From Planctomycetota bacterium (GTDB taxonomy: Bacteria > Planctomycetota > Phycisphaerae > WQYP01): 49,125 nucleotides of DNA. Shown one piece after another: positions 1-10,930 of the stretch. The translations under genes and the position numbers were made by a program. The notes beneath the pieces were generated by a model. That model made no database searches and was not told the origin of the DNA. It worked only from the letters and a program-made list of their open reading frames with translations. Where the stretch lies: positions 1 through 49,125 of the forward strand of contig JAKAEB010000029.1 in the NCBI GenBank assembly GCA_021818445.1, in the 5' to 3' direction. Numbering within the stretch: the first letter of the stretch is position 1; each line of letters begins with the position of its first letter.

Positions 1-618
1 AAGATGCGACAAACTCTGACCATGATCCGCGCGGATCGTTTGGCAACCTAAAACCGTAGGTGCTGAATATGCAGTGATAGCCGACGATCACGGTGGCACC
101 GGAACCCGTGCTGCGGGAACGCGCGCGGGCACAATGCCCGCGGCTAAATGGGGTGGGCCGATGCCTGCGACAACATTCAGTGGCATGGCGAATCCTCCAT
201 TGACACGGCGAGTTGCCGGTTGACCCCGGCGGTACCGGAATGCGGGCATGAATTATGCGGCACGATGGGCGGATTGGGTAGCGGGTGCGGGGGTACACCG
301 GCTGCACACCACGCAATTAAATGGCGATGAATATATTTAGCCGGCGGCATAGGGCCGCCGTGTTGGCGGCGTCGGCAAAATAATGCTGCGGCTTTATTTA
401 TTCCCCCGGCATCGTTTCCTGATGCGGCTATACCTATGCATGTCGGCATCGCTGCGTACACGCGTTGCTGCCCAGGTTGCGCCTGGCCCGCACGCCAGCC
501 TCCCGCTGCGCCTACTTGGCGGGGTATCAGCACCCCATCTGGAAACAATCCGCCAATTGAATAAGATAGGGTTTTACGTGGGCGATGACCGCCCGCGACT
601 TGCGAAAGGCCCAATGCT
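1..618. other. Leader region without a convincing gene, upstream of acnA
   Basis: No open frame here has a recognisable product; the longest (minus strand, 177-662) is rich in Gly, Pro, Arg and Cys as expected of a non-coding frame and overlaps the acnA start. The stretch contains several GC-rich dyads: a 7-bp stem at 124-130/136-142 and the overlapping stems at 342-370. No T-tract follows them. It probably holds the acnA promoter and leader, but I cannot place a confident promoter. Confidence 0.5.
342..370 (+). promoter_or_regulatory. Two mutually exclusive GC hairpins in the acnA leader
   Basis: CGGCGGC (342-348) can pair with GCCGCCG (354-360) across a 5-nt loop. The shared segment GCCGCC (354-359) can instead pair with GGCGGC (365-370), also across a 5-nt loop. 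Only one stem can form at a time, the geometry of an attenuator or RNA switch. No T-tract or leader peptide is evident, so this may simply reflect GC-rich sequence. Confidence 0.2.
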
Positions 619-3360
<2,742 letters not shown>

Positions 3361-3400
3361 GCTCGCGGCACACCATGGCGGCTGGCCGGGGAATAAATGG

Positions 3401-4364
3401 TTAGACCGGCTCGGTCTTCACGTGGGCCTCGATATTTTTGAGGCGATCTGACCGAAAGACTTTCTGATGGGTCGGCCAGATTCATGGCGCGGGCGGTGGC
3501 ACTGGTAATGCCGCGACGCAGTGCTGCGGCTGGGGTGACATGGGCATATAGCCCGGCCAAAAAACCTGCCAGCAAAAAATCACCGCAGCCGACGGTTCGC
3601 CTTACAGTGATTGGCTTGTCGTAATAAGCCCAGAAGGCCCCTTCATCCCCCACCCATAGTGCACCGTTTCCGCCGCAGCTTATCACCCGATGCCGGGTGC
3701 GGGGAAAGATTTTTCTGGCCGCCATCACGACCGTTGGCGGATCAAAGTCCAAGGGTTTGCCACCGGCTTGTGCAAGTTCAGACAAATTGGGTTTGGCGAC
3801 CAACAGCGGCTCGCCTGTGCAAGCCTGCAAAGCAGTTCCCGATGTGTCGATGACAAGTTGGGCGTGGATATCACCAATTTGTTTAAGCAGTGCTTTCCAT
3901 GGTGCCGCACTGCCGGTGGTGATGGCGTCCGGCACGCTGCCCGCCAGTACCACCATATCGCCGGGGGATGTAACGGCTTTAAGTTCTCCAGCGAGCCGGC
4001 GCAGTTCGAGTTCGCCGATTTTGAATCCCTCCATGCGCAGGTGAGTTTCACCCTCGGCGGAGAGGATGGTAATATTTTGGCGTGTGGGTTGATCCAAACT
4101 GATGAGGCGGTAGCGAATAAACGAGCGCCCACCGGGCTTATCCGCACTCATCTGCCGCGAGAATAAGTCCGCCTCGCTTGTGCCGACAAAGCCCGTTGCG
4201 GTGTTAGGCACGCCCATGGCCGCCAGCGCCCGGCTTACGTTAATGGCTTTACCGGCCGCCGACTGTGATAGAAGCTTAACCGGCTGATGGCCGCCGATGG
4301 TCAGATGGTCAGTCTGAAGCGTAACATCAATGGCGGGGCTGAGGGATACGGTGATGATGGCCAA
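3401..4364 (-). CDS. PfkB-family sugar kinase (1-phosphofructokinase/tagatose-6-P kinase type), apparent frameshift near the 3' end
   Basis: The sequence VSLSPAIDVTLQ near the N-terminus, the sugar-binding GKAINVSRALAAMG, the central AGSVPDAI and the ATP/catalytic GCGDFLLAGFLAG place it with FruK/LacC ribokinase-fold kinases of sugar phosphates. No ATG lies before the domain; a TTG at 4364 has GGAG six bases upstream. In the continuous frame the protein leaves the family after NLADP and becomes an Arg/Pro-rich tail running antisense into acnA to 3309. One base fewer in the GGG at 3469-3471 restores a sensible ending (HQKVFRSDRLKNIEAHV, then KTEPV) with TAA at 3401 and no overlap with acnA. 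This is either a real frameshift or a sequence error. The substrate is uncertain. Confidence 0.8.
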
Positions 4365-4509
4365 ATGGTACTCCAGTGCGAAATCGACGGCGGCACCTGT
4401 GCAAAATAACGGCAAATGCTGTTTTGCGTCAGGCGACACTCCGCCGTCAGCCGACCGCCTGCGGGATGAGCGAGGCGTGATTCATCTCACCGCGATGGGC
4501 TATCCGGTT

Positions 4510-4800
4510 TTAGCCGCCCGGCGGGTATTGCTGGTCGTCGGGATCGTCGTCCACTTTAAGACGCTTACCGGCCAAAGCCCAGGCGTCAACCAGCGGCTTA
4601 CTTTTGCGGCCGGATGGATAGCCGAAAATCCAGCGCCGTATTAAAAACAGTGCCAGGGCGGTAAGCAGCGTAGAGCACACGATGACAAATATAATCGCGT
4701 AGAGCAGACCGGGCGGCGTGGAGGGATGGGCCGGCGATGTGCTGGCTTTCGGAGCGGCCAGCACCAAGGCAAAAATCAGTTGGCCACCTATTACGCCCAT
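4510..4800 (-). CDS. Small single-span membrane protein, translationally coupled to dnaJ
   Basis: A 96-residue protein of unknown function. Its ATG (4800) lies inside the last codons of the DnaJ-like gene, with a 10-bp overlap, so translation is probably coupled. Residues ~1-17 form a hydrophobic, signal-like segment (GGQLIFALVLAAP), a Ser/Thr/Pro linker follows, and one strong transmembrane helix (LLYAIIFVIVCSTLLTALAL) precedes a basic and then acidic cytoplasmic tail ending DDDPDDQQYPPGG. A longer frame reaching 4905 exists but overlaps dnaJ. I do not recognise a family. Confidence 0.6.
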   Translation of the reverse strand: MGVIGGQLIFALVLAAPKASTSPAHPSTPPGLLYAIIFVIVCSTLLTALALFLIRRWIFGYPSGRKSKPLVDAWALAGKRLKVDDDPDDQQYPPGG

Positions 4801-5759
4801 GGGGCACCCTTTCTGGCATCGTAGGGATTGGCGGAACACCACTGATCGAAATCTTTCTGGGCGGCGGCGGCGAGATTTTCGGGCAGCATCACCTGGATGC
4901 GACAAAGTTGATCGCCGGAAGGTTTGTTGGGGTAGTGGATTCCGCGCCCCTTGATGCGTAATTTTTTATTGGTATTGACGCCCGGCGGTACTTTGACGGT
5001 GACCGGCCCGTCCAAGGTGGGTACCTCAATGCGGGCACCGTGAATGGCTTCGGTCAGGGAGACGGGCAAATCCAGAATTACATCATCACCTTCGCGTGTG
5101 AAGTAGGGATGTTTTTGAATATGCGTGATGATGTTCAAATCTCCCCGGCCGCCGTATTGGGAAGGCTGTCCGCGGCCTTTCAGCCGCACCTTTGATCCTT
5201 CATGCACGCCCGGTGGAATGGTCACCTCCAAGGTCTCGGGGCGGCGGCCACCAAGGCCGGTAAGTTGCAGCGAGAGTTTTGTGCCGCGGGCGGCCTGCTC
5301 AAAGGTGAGTGTTACATCGTGGTTGATGTCGTAGCTGGGCGGTGTGGGCACGTCGGTGGTTTGCTGACGCGGTGCTGCGCCCCGCGACCGACGGGAAAAC
5401 CCGGCAAATTTTTCAAATATGTCGTTTAAGTCCACGTCGCCAAAATCCGCTGCGGTACCACCCTGCCAACCGCCGCTGGTACGAAAACCACCGGCCGAAC
5501 CTGTATTGCGGTAATTACGGGGGCCGGGCTGAGGCTCGGGTGCGTCTGCGCGACCGTATCGATCAAAATTTTCCCGTTTTTTTGCGTCAGAGAGCACATC
5601 ATACGCTTCCTGCACTTCCTTAAACTTGGCTCCGGCCGAGGCATCGGTTTTATTGGCGTCCGGATGGTACTTGCGCACCAGTTTACGATACGCCGCCTTT
5701 ATTTCATCCTGCGATGCCGACCGGCTAATGCCCAGTACCTGATAATAATCGCGTGGCAT
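4791..5759 (-). CDS. DnaJ-class co-chaperone, CbpA-like (no zinc finger)
   Basis: 322 residues. An N-terminal J domain (about 1-70) begins RDYYQVLGI and carries the HPD tripeptide that stimulates DnaK ATPase. A Gly/Phe/Arg-rich linker (about 75-130) is followed directly by the beta-rich C-terminal peptide-binding domains (GVHEGSKVRLKGRG and later PPGVNTNKKLRIKGRG). No CxxCxGxG zinc repeats are present, making it a type II DnaJ such as CbpA. It probably delivers clients to DnaK in the cytoplasm. It lies in a minus-strand run, 45 bp after mqnD, and overlaps the small membrane protein gene by 10 bp. Confidence 0.93.
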   Translation of the reverse strand: MPRDYYQVLGISRSASQDEIKAAYRKLVRKYHPDANKTDASAGAKFKEVQEAYDVLSDAKKRENFDRYGRADAPEPQPGPRNYRNTGSAGGFRTSGGWQGGTAADFGDVDLNDIFEKFAGFSRRSRGAAPRQQTTDVPTPPSYDINHDVTLTFEQAARGTKLSLQLTGLGGRRPETLEVTIPPGVHEGSKVRLKGRGQPSQYGGRGDLNIITHIQKHPYFTREGDDVILDLPVSLTEAIHGARIEVPTLDGPVTVKVPPGVNTNKKLRIKGRGIHYPNKPSGDQLCRIQVMLPENLAAAAQKDFDQWCSANPYDARKGAPWA

Positions 5760-5804
5760 AAATAGACATCATCTCCAAGGCGAACGACCACTGGGCCGGT
5801 GGTT

Positions 5805-6668
5805 TTAACCTACAAATTCCACCGGCGTGCAGGCGGGGATCAATCCGGCCCGGCTGCCGGCATCCAGAATCGCATTAACTGCTTCGCGGCCCCGCTGGCC
5901 AAAATCCAGAGTCCAATGGTTGACGTACATCCCCACGAATCGATCGGCCAACTGTGTATTCATATCGCGTGCGTATTGCAAGGCGTGGCGGATGGCGGCA
6001 TCGCGATGTTCCAATGAAAAAGCAATGCTGGCTTTTAGAATGGCTGTCACTTCGCGCATTACGTCTGAACCCAAATCGCGCCGGATAACATTTACGCCCA
6101 GCGGCAACGGCAAACCGGTTTTCTTCAGCCACCACTGCCCCAAATCCACCGAGCAAACCAGCCCATTGTTCCGGTAGGTAAGCTGCCCTTCATGGATGAT
6201 CAGGCCGGCATCGGCATGACCGTTCTGAACGTAATCTAAAATCTGGTCAAAGGGGATAACCACGGTATTGAGGTCCGACCCAAGAAGTAACTGCAGGGTG
6301 AGAAAGGCCGTGGTGAGTTTGCCGGGAATGGCGATACGCACCTTTTTTAGTTCGTCCCATTCCATGTGGCGCTTGGCAACAATCATCGGGCCGTAGTCGT
6401 CCCCCATCGAACAGCCGCAAGCCATCAAGGCGTATTTATCCTGAATATAGGGATAGGCGTGAAGGCTGACGGCGGTAATTTCCAGTTCTCCCCGGGTGGC
6501 GCGTTCATTAAGGGTCTGAATATCCTGCAGGACATGTTCAAAGCGGTAACGGCCAGCGGGCATCTTCCCCGTTGCCAGGCCATAAAACATAAATGCGTCA
6601 TCAGGATCGGGGCTGTGACCAAGCCGCAGCAATCGAGTTTGCAATTCGGTTTCGGTCGTTGTGTCCAT
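5805..6668 (-). CDS. mqnD: 1,4-dihydroxy-6-naphthoate synthase (futalosine menaquinone pathway)
   Basis: MqnD converts cyclic dehypoxanthine futalosine to 1,4-dihydroxy-6-naphthoate, a late step of the alternative menaquinone pathway. The 287-residue protein has the family signature HSPDPDDAFMFYGL near its N-terminus, then the periplasmic-binding-protein-like fold motifs ITAVSLHAYPYI, IAIPGKLTTAFL and DAGLIIHEGQL. The ATG at 6668 has AAAGGAG 8 nt upstream. The other mqn genes are not in this window. It sits in a minus-strand cluster between the receiver-like gene and dnaJ/cbpA. Confidence 0.93.
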   Translation of the reverse strand: MDTTTETELQTRLLRLGHSPDPDDAFMFYGLATGKMPAGRYRFEHVLQDIQTLNERATRGELEITAVSLHAYPYIQDKYALMACGCSMGDDYGPMIVAKRHMEWDELKKVRIAIPGKLTTAFLTLQLLLGSDLNTVVIPFDQILDYVQNGHADAGLIIHEGQLTYRNNGLVCSVDLGQWWLKKTGLPLPLGVNVIRRDLGSDVMREVTAILKASIAFSLEHRDAAIRHALQYARDMNTQLADRFVGMYVNHWTLDFGQRGREAVNAILDAGSRAGLIPACTPVEFVG

Positions 6669-6740
6669 AACAAAAACTCCTTTGGCATTTTAACCGGTTT
6701 TCGGCATATTTGCGCTTGAAATAATCGATGGGCAAAGGTG

Positions 6741-7157
6741 TCAGGCAGGGCGCGCCGAGATGGCGGCATTTTCTGTATTCAATGCTTGCGCTATGCGCTG
6801 TACCGCGATCGATTCTTCAATTTGCGCCCGACCAAAACCGGGCAGGGCCCCCATCTGCCGGGCGCTGGTTTGTGCATCGACATAATTGCTTATCAGCATG
6901 GCGGGGGGTGGGTTGGTTTGTCGCCGCAGGGCGGCAAGCAGGCTCAGCCCGTCCATTGGCCCATCGAGTGTGCGATTGATCAGCACCAGATGGTACCGGC
7001 GCTTCGCAATGAAATCCAACGCCTGTGCGCCGGTACGAACTTGCTCGACGGTCGCCATACATACTTTTTCAATAACTTTACGCATATCGGCGTGATCGAA
7101 GCTGCAGGGGCAAACATCCAGAATGTGATAATGTGATGATTTGTCGTCATTTATCAT
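6741..7157 (-). CDS. Degenerate CheY-like receiver protein without the phospho-acceptor Asp
   Basis: 138 residues from the ATG at 7157 (AGGAG 13 nt upstream). The order beta1 (HILDVCPC), the DHADMRKVIEK helix, GAQALDFIAKRRYHLVLIN, GLSLLAALRRQ and AMLISNYVDA follows a response-regulator receiver domain. The position normally held by the phosphorylated Asp, after LVLI, is Asn61. The usual Lys-Pro motif near the end is replaced by GFGRAQ. No output domain follows. I infer a phosphorylation-independent or vestigial receiver. It starts 22 bp downstream of ygfZ and is probably co-transcribed with it. Confidence 0.65.
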   Translation of the reverse strand: MINDDKSSHYHILDVCPCSFDHADMRKVIEKVCMATVEQVRTGAQALDFIAKRRYHLVLINRTLDGPMDGLSLLAALRRQTNPPPAMLISNYVDAQTSARQMGALPGFGRAQIEESIAVQRIAQALNTENAAISARPA

Positions 7158-7179
7158 ATGAAATGCAAAACTCCTGAAA

Positions 7180-8235
7180 TTACAAACTGTGCAGTGTAAG
7201 CGGTGCGCGGCCGGACTCCATTTGCACTGCCAATGGCCGGTCGGTGGTGGCGTAGCTTTTTTTGACATATCCCAGGGCAGCGGTTGCGCCGTGTCTGGCT
7301 GGCGAGGGAGCCGCACTGGTTATGTTGCCCACGACCAGCTCGCCATCGTAGATGGCGGCCCCGGCGGCAGGTGGACTGTCGCTGCTGATATCCATGCCCA
7401 CCAAGGCGCGGGCAACGGTTTTATGCGAGTGCATGCGGGCCACAACTTCCTGCCCGATGTAACAGCCTTTATTCAAGTGTACAGCCTGCAGGTAGGCCGG
7501 TCCGGTCTCCATGGGGAGATGTTGATCGGTGATATCAATACCGTACCAAGGCGCGCCGGCGGCGACGCGCGCAATATTAAATGCAGACCAGCCGACCGGT
7601 GTGCCCCGACCATCTGCGGTGAGTCGCTGCCAAAGATCGGTTGCCCGTTCGCTACCGACGGCAAGTTCCCACTGGGGCAAGCCCAGGATATCGCGACGAT
7701 AAACCCACCCGTTGATTTCATCGCTGCACAGAGCTTTGCCGAGGGCGGGCAATTTGATTCCGGCAATGGCGGTTGCCAGTGTTCCAGGGGCGTCAGGGCC
7801 GATAACGGAAAACCGGGCAAATTGGCTGGAGATATCTTGAATGGAAACCGCATCGGAAAACAGATAGCGGTCAAAGGTTTGCAGCAATGGGACGGTCATG
7901 CGGGCATCGACATCCACAAATACATCCTCATCCAGGGCCACGAGGATCATATCGGCCACGATGCGTCCCTTGGTGTTAAGCATAAAACTGTAGCGGATAT
8001 CGCCATCAGCAAGGGACTTTACATCCTGCGTCAGCAGGCTTTGCAAAAAATTCAGCCGATCTTTGCCCCGGACTTGCAACACCCCCCGATGGGTTGCGGC
8101 AACCACGCCAGCGTGCGAGACAAGGTGATGATATTCATCGGATGGTCGGCCATAGTGGTCGGCGATGATATGCGCGGGGCCATACGGTACCACGGCGGCA
8201 TGGGCATCGGATAAAAAAGTGGGGGCGGAAAACAT
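7180..8235 (-). CDS. ygfZ: YgfZ/GcvT-like folate-binding protein (Fe-S cluster assembly factor)
   Basis: A 351-residue cytoplasmic protein of the YgfZ/IBA57 family, which binds tetrahydrofolate and supports maturation or repair of certain Fe-S enzymes. The family signature KGCYIGQEVVARMHS, with its conserved Cys, is present near residue 256. The N-terminal part (RLNFLQSLLTQDVKSL, MLNTKGRIVADM) matches the GcvT-like domain. I chose the ATG at 8235 because the upstream frame adds an Arg/Cys-rich stretch unlike the family. It is the first gene of the minus-strand cluster and is divergent from the sigma factor gene at 8556. Confidence 0.9.
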   Translation of the reverse strand: MFSAPTFLSDAHAAVVPYGPAHIIADHYGRPSDEYHHLVSHAGVVAATHRGVLQVRGKDRLNFLQSLLTQDVKSLADGDIRYSFMLNTKGRIVADMILVALDEDVFVDVDARMTVPLLQTFDRYLFSDAVSIQDISSQFARFSVIGPDAPGTLATAIAGIKLPALGKALCSDEINGWVYRRDILGLPQWELAVGSERATDLWQRLTADGRGTPVGWSAFNIARVAAGAPWYGIDITDQHLPMETGPAYLQAVHLNKGCYIGQEVVARMHSHKTVARALVGMDISSDSPPAAGAAIYDGELVVGNITSAAPSPARHGATAALGYVKKSYATTDRPLAVQMESGRAPLTLHSL

Positions 8236-8555
8236 GGACAATGTGCAAATCCTCAACAGTCTTCGAGCGGCAAATGGTCGGCAAAGCACCAGCTTGGCCG
8301 GGCCGCATGGCTAACGGGGCGGCAGCAATTCGTGCAAGGCATCGGATCGGCCCCCAGCCCACCCTTGATATTATAGGATATGACGGTGGACAAGGCTTCC
8401 GGGCCGATATGTTTTTTCATCGGTTTCGGCATCTTGTCAGAGGTTTAATGGGTGCGTCAGATGGAAAGAATATTCGATATGTGGCAACGGTATGAGGAAG
8501 GCGTTGCAGGTTGCGCCGGTGCGGCTTGCGGCCCAATTAGGGAGGTTAATTAGCG
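8236..8555. promoter_or_regulatory. Divergent intergenic region between ygfZ and the ECF sigma gene
   Basis: About 320 bp without a plausible gene. It must carry the promoters of both divergent units. A strong ribosome binding site (GGAGG, 8541-8545) lies 10 nt before the sigma-factor ATG. I see no clear -35/-10 pair that I would defend. Confidence 0.4.
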
Positions 8556-9119
8556 ATGGGCTCTGCTGGGCAGGATGCTGCGGCGGTGGTGATACCCAGT
8601 TCGCCGCTGGAGGCGCTGGCGCTCTACGGCCATTGGCTAAAGGCCGTGGCCGTTGCGCGCCTGCGCACAACAGATGGAGCAGACGATGTGATGCAGGAAG
8701 TTGCGGCAGCGGCCATGCGAAATTGGTCGACGTTGCAATCTCCGGATAAGGCCAAGCCGTGGCTGTATCGCCTCACGGTGCGGGCGGCACTCATGCATCG
8801 GCGGTCGCTGGGGCGGGCGCGGAAGCGAATCGCCCAAGCGGCCGAGGTGCAGGCGATACGCCACGGCCGCCATGATTCACTGGGCGGGCCGGACCCGTTG
8901 GAAGTGCTGTTGAGTTCGGAGCGAGCCGCCATACTTCGGCGGGCACTGCAAACCATGCCGACGCGCGATGCGGAGTTGCTGATTATGAAACACGTGGATG
9001 ATTGCAGCTATAAGGAAATTGCATCACGTTTAGGTGTAACCGTGCCCGTGATTGAAATGCGGCTATTTCGCGCCAGGCAGAAGATGCGGTCACTTTTGCA
9101 GCAACAGTTGGCCGCTTAG
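8556..9119 (+). CDS. ECF-type RNA polymerase sigma factor
   Basis: 187 residues. Region 2 (TTDGADDVMQEVAAAAMRNW, then PWLYRLTVRAAL) contacts the -10 element and core polymerase; region 4 (DDCSYKEIASRLG, PVIEMRLFRARQKMR) is the helix-turn-helix for the -35 element. It has the two-domain size of extracytoplasmic-function sigmas. The next gene encodes a membrane anti-sigma-like protein and the one after a PDZ lipoprotein, so this looks like an envelope-stress cassette. The ATG at 8556 has GGAGG 10 nt upstream. Confidence 0.92.
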   Translation: MGSAGQDAAAVVIPSSPLEALALYGHWLKAVAVARLRTTDGADDVMQEVAAAAMRNWSTLQSPDKAKPWLYRLTVRAALMHRRSLGRARKRIAQAAEVQAIRHGRHDSLGGPDPLEVLLSSERAAILRRALQTMPTRDAELLIMKHVDDCSYKEIASRLGVTVPVIEMRLFRARQKMRSLLQQQLAA

Positions 9120-9198
9120 AGCCTGTTTGAAAAGTCCGATGCGGGTGTGCCAAAGCAGGAACGTGCCGCGATGTTTACCGGCGGCAAGGAGTATGAAT

Positions 9199-9837
9199 AT
9201 GTTTTCCTGGATGAATGCCAACAGTTTTTCGAACCGGGTTGACGCCGGTGTGCCAGCCGATGAGGCGGTGCTGGACGCCTTGGTGGATGACGAACTTGAT
9301 GATGATCGGCGGCGGGAATTTTTGCGGCGAATGGACGTTGAGCCGGCGGGCTGGCGGCGTGTGGCGCTGCGATTTTTGCAGCGTCAGGTGGAGCGCCGCG
9401 CCGTGCGCGACCTGATCGGCGTTGCCGCACCGCAACCGTCACCTGCCCCCAAGGCGGAGATGAAATTCCTGCGCTGGTACCCGGCATTGCGGGTGGCGGC
9501 GGTGGTGATGATAGTAGTTGGCCTGGTGGGAATATTCGCCGTGCCAAGGCACGGGCGGGATGTCAGCACACCCGTGGCGGCGTCCCGATCGGGTAGCGGG
9601 GTGGTTAAAACGACAGCCCACAGTATGGCGAGTAACGGGCCCCGTCGGCAGATACAATTTTTTCCGGGGTCGGCTTCACGATTTCTGGGTGCCTCAAACG
9701 AGGGTGTACTTGCCCCGCAGTATGGCGAAAACATTCATCGAGCCGCCAGTCGCGAGTTGCTGGTGCCACGAGGCGGCAATCGGGTGACGGCGTACCCGGT
9801 GGAACCTCTAAATGCCAAGGGCGTGCCCCTTTATTAA
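9199..9837 (+). CDS. Putative membrane anti-sigma factor
   Basis: 212 residues from the ATG at 9199, which has AAGGAG 7 nt upstream; the ATG at 9193 is too close to that site. The N-terminal ~70 residues are acidic and helical (DALVDDELDDDRRREFLRR, resembling an anti-sigma cytoplasmic domain). A Pro-rich linker, one transmembrane helix (LRVAAVVMIVVGLVGIFAV) and a low-complexity exported tail follow. No zinc-binding HxxxCxxC motif is present. Position directly after the sigma gene supports the role; sequence alone is weak. Confidence 0.7.
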   Translation: MFSWMNANSFSNRVDAGVPADEAVLDALVDDELDDDRRREFLRRMDVEPAGWRRVALRFLQRQVERRAVRDLIGVAAPQPSPAPKAEMKFLRWYPALRVAAVVMIVVGLVGIFAVPRHGRDVSTPVAASRSGSGVVKTTAHSMASNGPRRQIQFFPGSASRFLGASNEGVLAPQYGENIHRAASRELLVPRGGNRVTAYPVEPLNAKGVPLY

Positions 9838-9858
9838 TTCGGCAGCGATAAGGTTGGA

Positions 9859-10812
9859 ATGATCATGGCACATGCCCCCACAGCAATACGATCTGCGATT
9901 GGCCGGCCCCATCCGGGCGGACGTGCGGCGCAGCGCAGCCCCATGCGGCTTCTGCTGGCAGGCATATTGCTGGCGGGCTGTGCGGGCATGCTGCCGCCGG
10001 TGTGGGCTAAATCGTCGGTGCAACCAGGCACCACCCCCGAGCACAAAATGGCCCTTTCTCACCGCGCCCGCTGGATTGGCGTCGGCGTAGAGGGCATTCC
10101 GCCGGTGTTCGGTCATTTGCTGGGGTTGAAGGCCGGCCAGGGTTTACTGGTGGTTATGGTGGTGGACGGCAGCCCGGCGGCCAAGGCGGGTTTAATTCCT
10201 GGCGATTTGATTGTTCGGGTTAATGATAAAAAGGTGGTCTCTCCATCGCAGTTGGTGGCGGCGGAGAATCGTCGCGTAGGCGGTAAAATTCAGGCCTGTG
10301 GTCTGGAGGTGATGCGCGATGGCAAAACTCTTTCAATGAAAGTTGACTCTCAGCCGCGGCCCCATTTGGTGGGATCAAATTTACGGGCGGAGCGCCTGGC
10401 GTCGCAGCAGCAAATGACAGCCATAGATGCGCAGAATCCCGCGTCACTGCCACCGGCTTTTGGGCACGTTATGAGGGCTGCCGTGCCACCCATGCACGCC
10501 GCTGCCATGGCACCCATGATGCCGATGACATTAACCCGCCGTGTGGATATTTATGGATATGTGCATAGCGCCATTACTTATGCCGGTCGCACCTATCGCA
10601 TTGCACCGTCTACCGTGACAACCTTGCCGGCTCCGGTGCAGCGTATGGTGCGTGCGCTACTTGCCGAGCATGTGATTGAATTGCAAAAGCCGCCGTCAAG
10701 AGCACAAAAGGTGGCGATATTAAAAGCCCGCATCGCCTTTTTGCACAGAGCCGAGCAGCAGGTGCAGGCCGAGTTGTCGCGCCTAGTGAAGCGCCAATCA
10801 AAACCAAAGTAA
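9859..10812 (+). CDS. PDZ-domain protein, probable lipoprotein
   Basis: 317 residues. After a basic stretch there is a signal-peptide core with a lipobox-like LLAGC near residue 40 (LLLAGILLAGCAG), so the mature protein is probably membrane-anchored outside the cytoplasm; a start at 9943 would give a conventional leader. A PDZ domain spans about 70-170 (LLVVMVVDGSPAAKAGL, GDLIVRVNDKKV). No protease domain is attached. The C-terminus contains a coiled-coil-like helix (AILKARIAFLHRAEQQVQ). It follows the sigma/anti-sigma pair by 21 bp and may sense or dock envelope signals for it; that is inference. Confidence 0.75.
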   Translation: MIMAHAPTAIRSAIGRPHPGGRAAQRSPMRLLLAGILLAGCAGMLPPVWAKSSVQPGTTPEHKMALSHRARWIGVGVEGIPPVFGHLLGLKAGQGLLVVMVVDGSPAAKAGLIPGDLIVRVNDKKVVSPSQLVAAENRRVGGKIQACGLEVMRDGKTLSMKVDSQPRPHLVGSNLRAERLASQQQMTAIDAQNPASLPPAFGHVMRAAVPPMHAAAMAPMMPMTLTRRVDIYGYVHSAITYAGRTYRIAPSTVTTLPAPVQRMVRALLAEHVIELQKPPSRAQKVAILKARIAFLHRAEQQVQAELSRLVKRQSKPK

Positions 10813-10930
10813 TTTCGCAGGCATAATCCATCTGGCCGCCGCACAGCGGGATGCCAATCATCCTGCGGGACGGCCATCCTGCGGACATAGGCTCATTGTG
10901 CCCTGCTATGAATGCTTCAAGCCCGAACGA

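Noticed and set aside
7189-8214. Long open frame (341 codons) on the plus strand opposite ygfZ
   Set aside because: It is antisense to a gene with a clear family signature, has no ribosome binding site and no recognisable domain.
10813-10930. Bidirectional terminator between the PDZ and mlaD genes
   Set aside because: TGGCCG/CGGCCA and GGATG/CATCC can pair, but the stem is interrupted and no T-tract follows on either strand.
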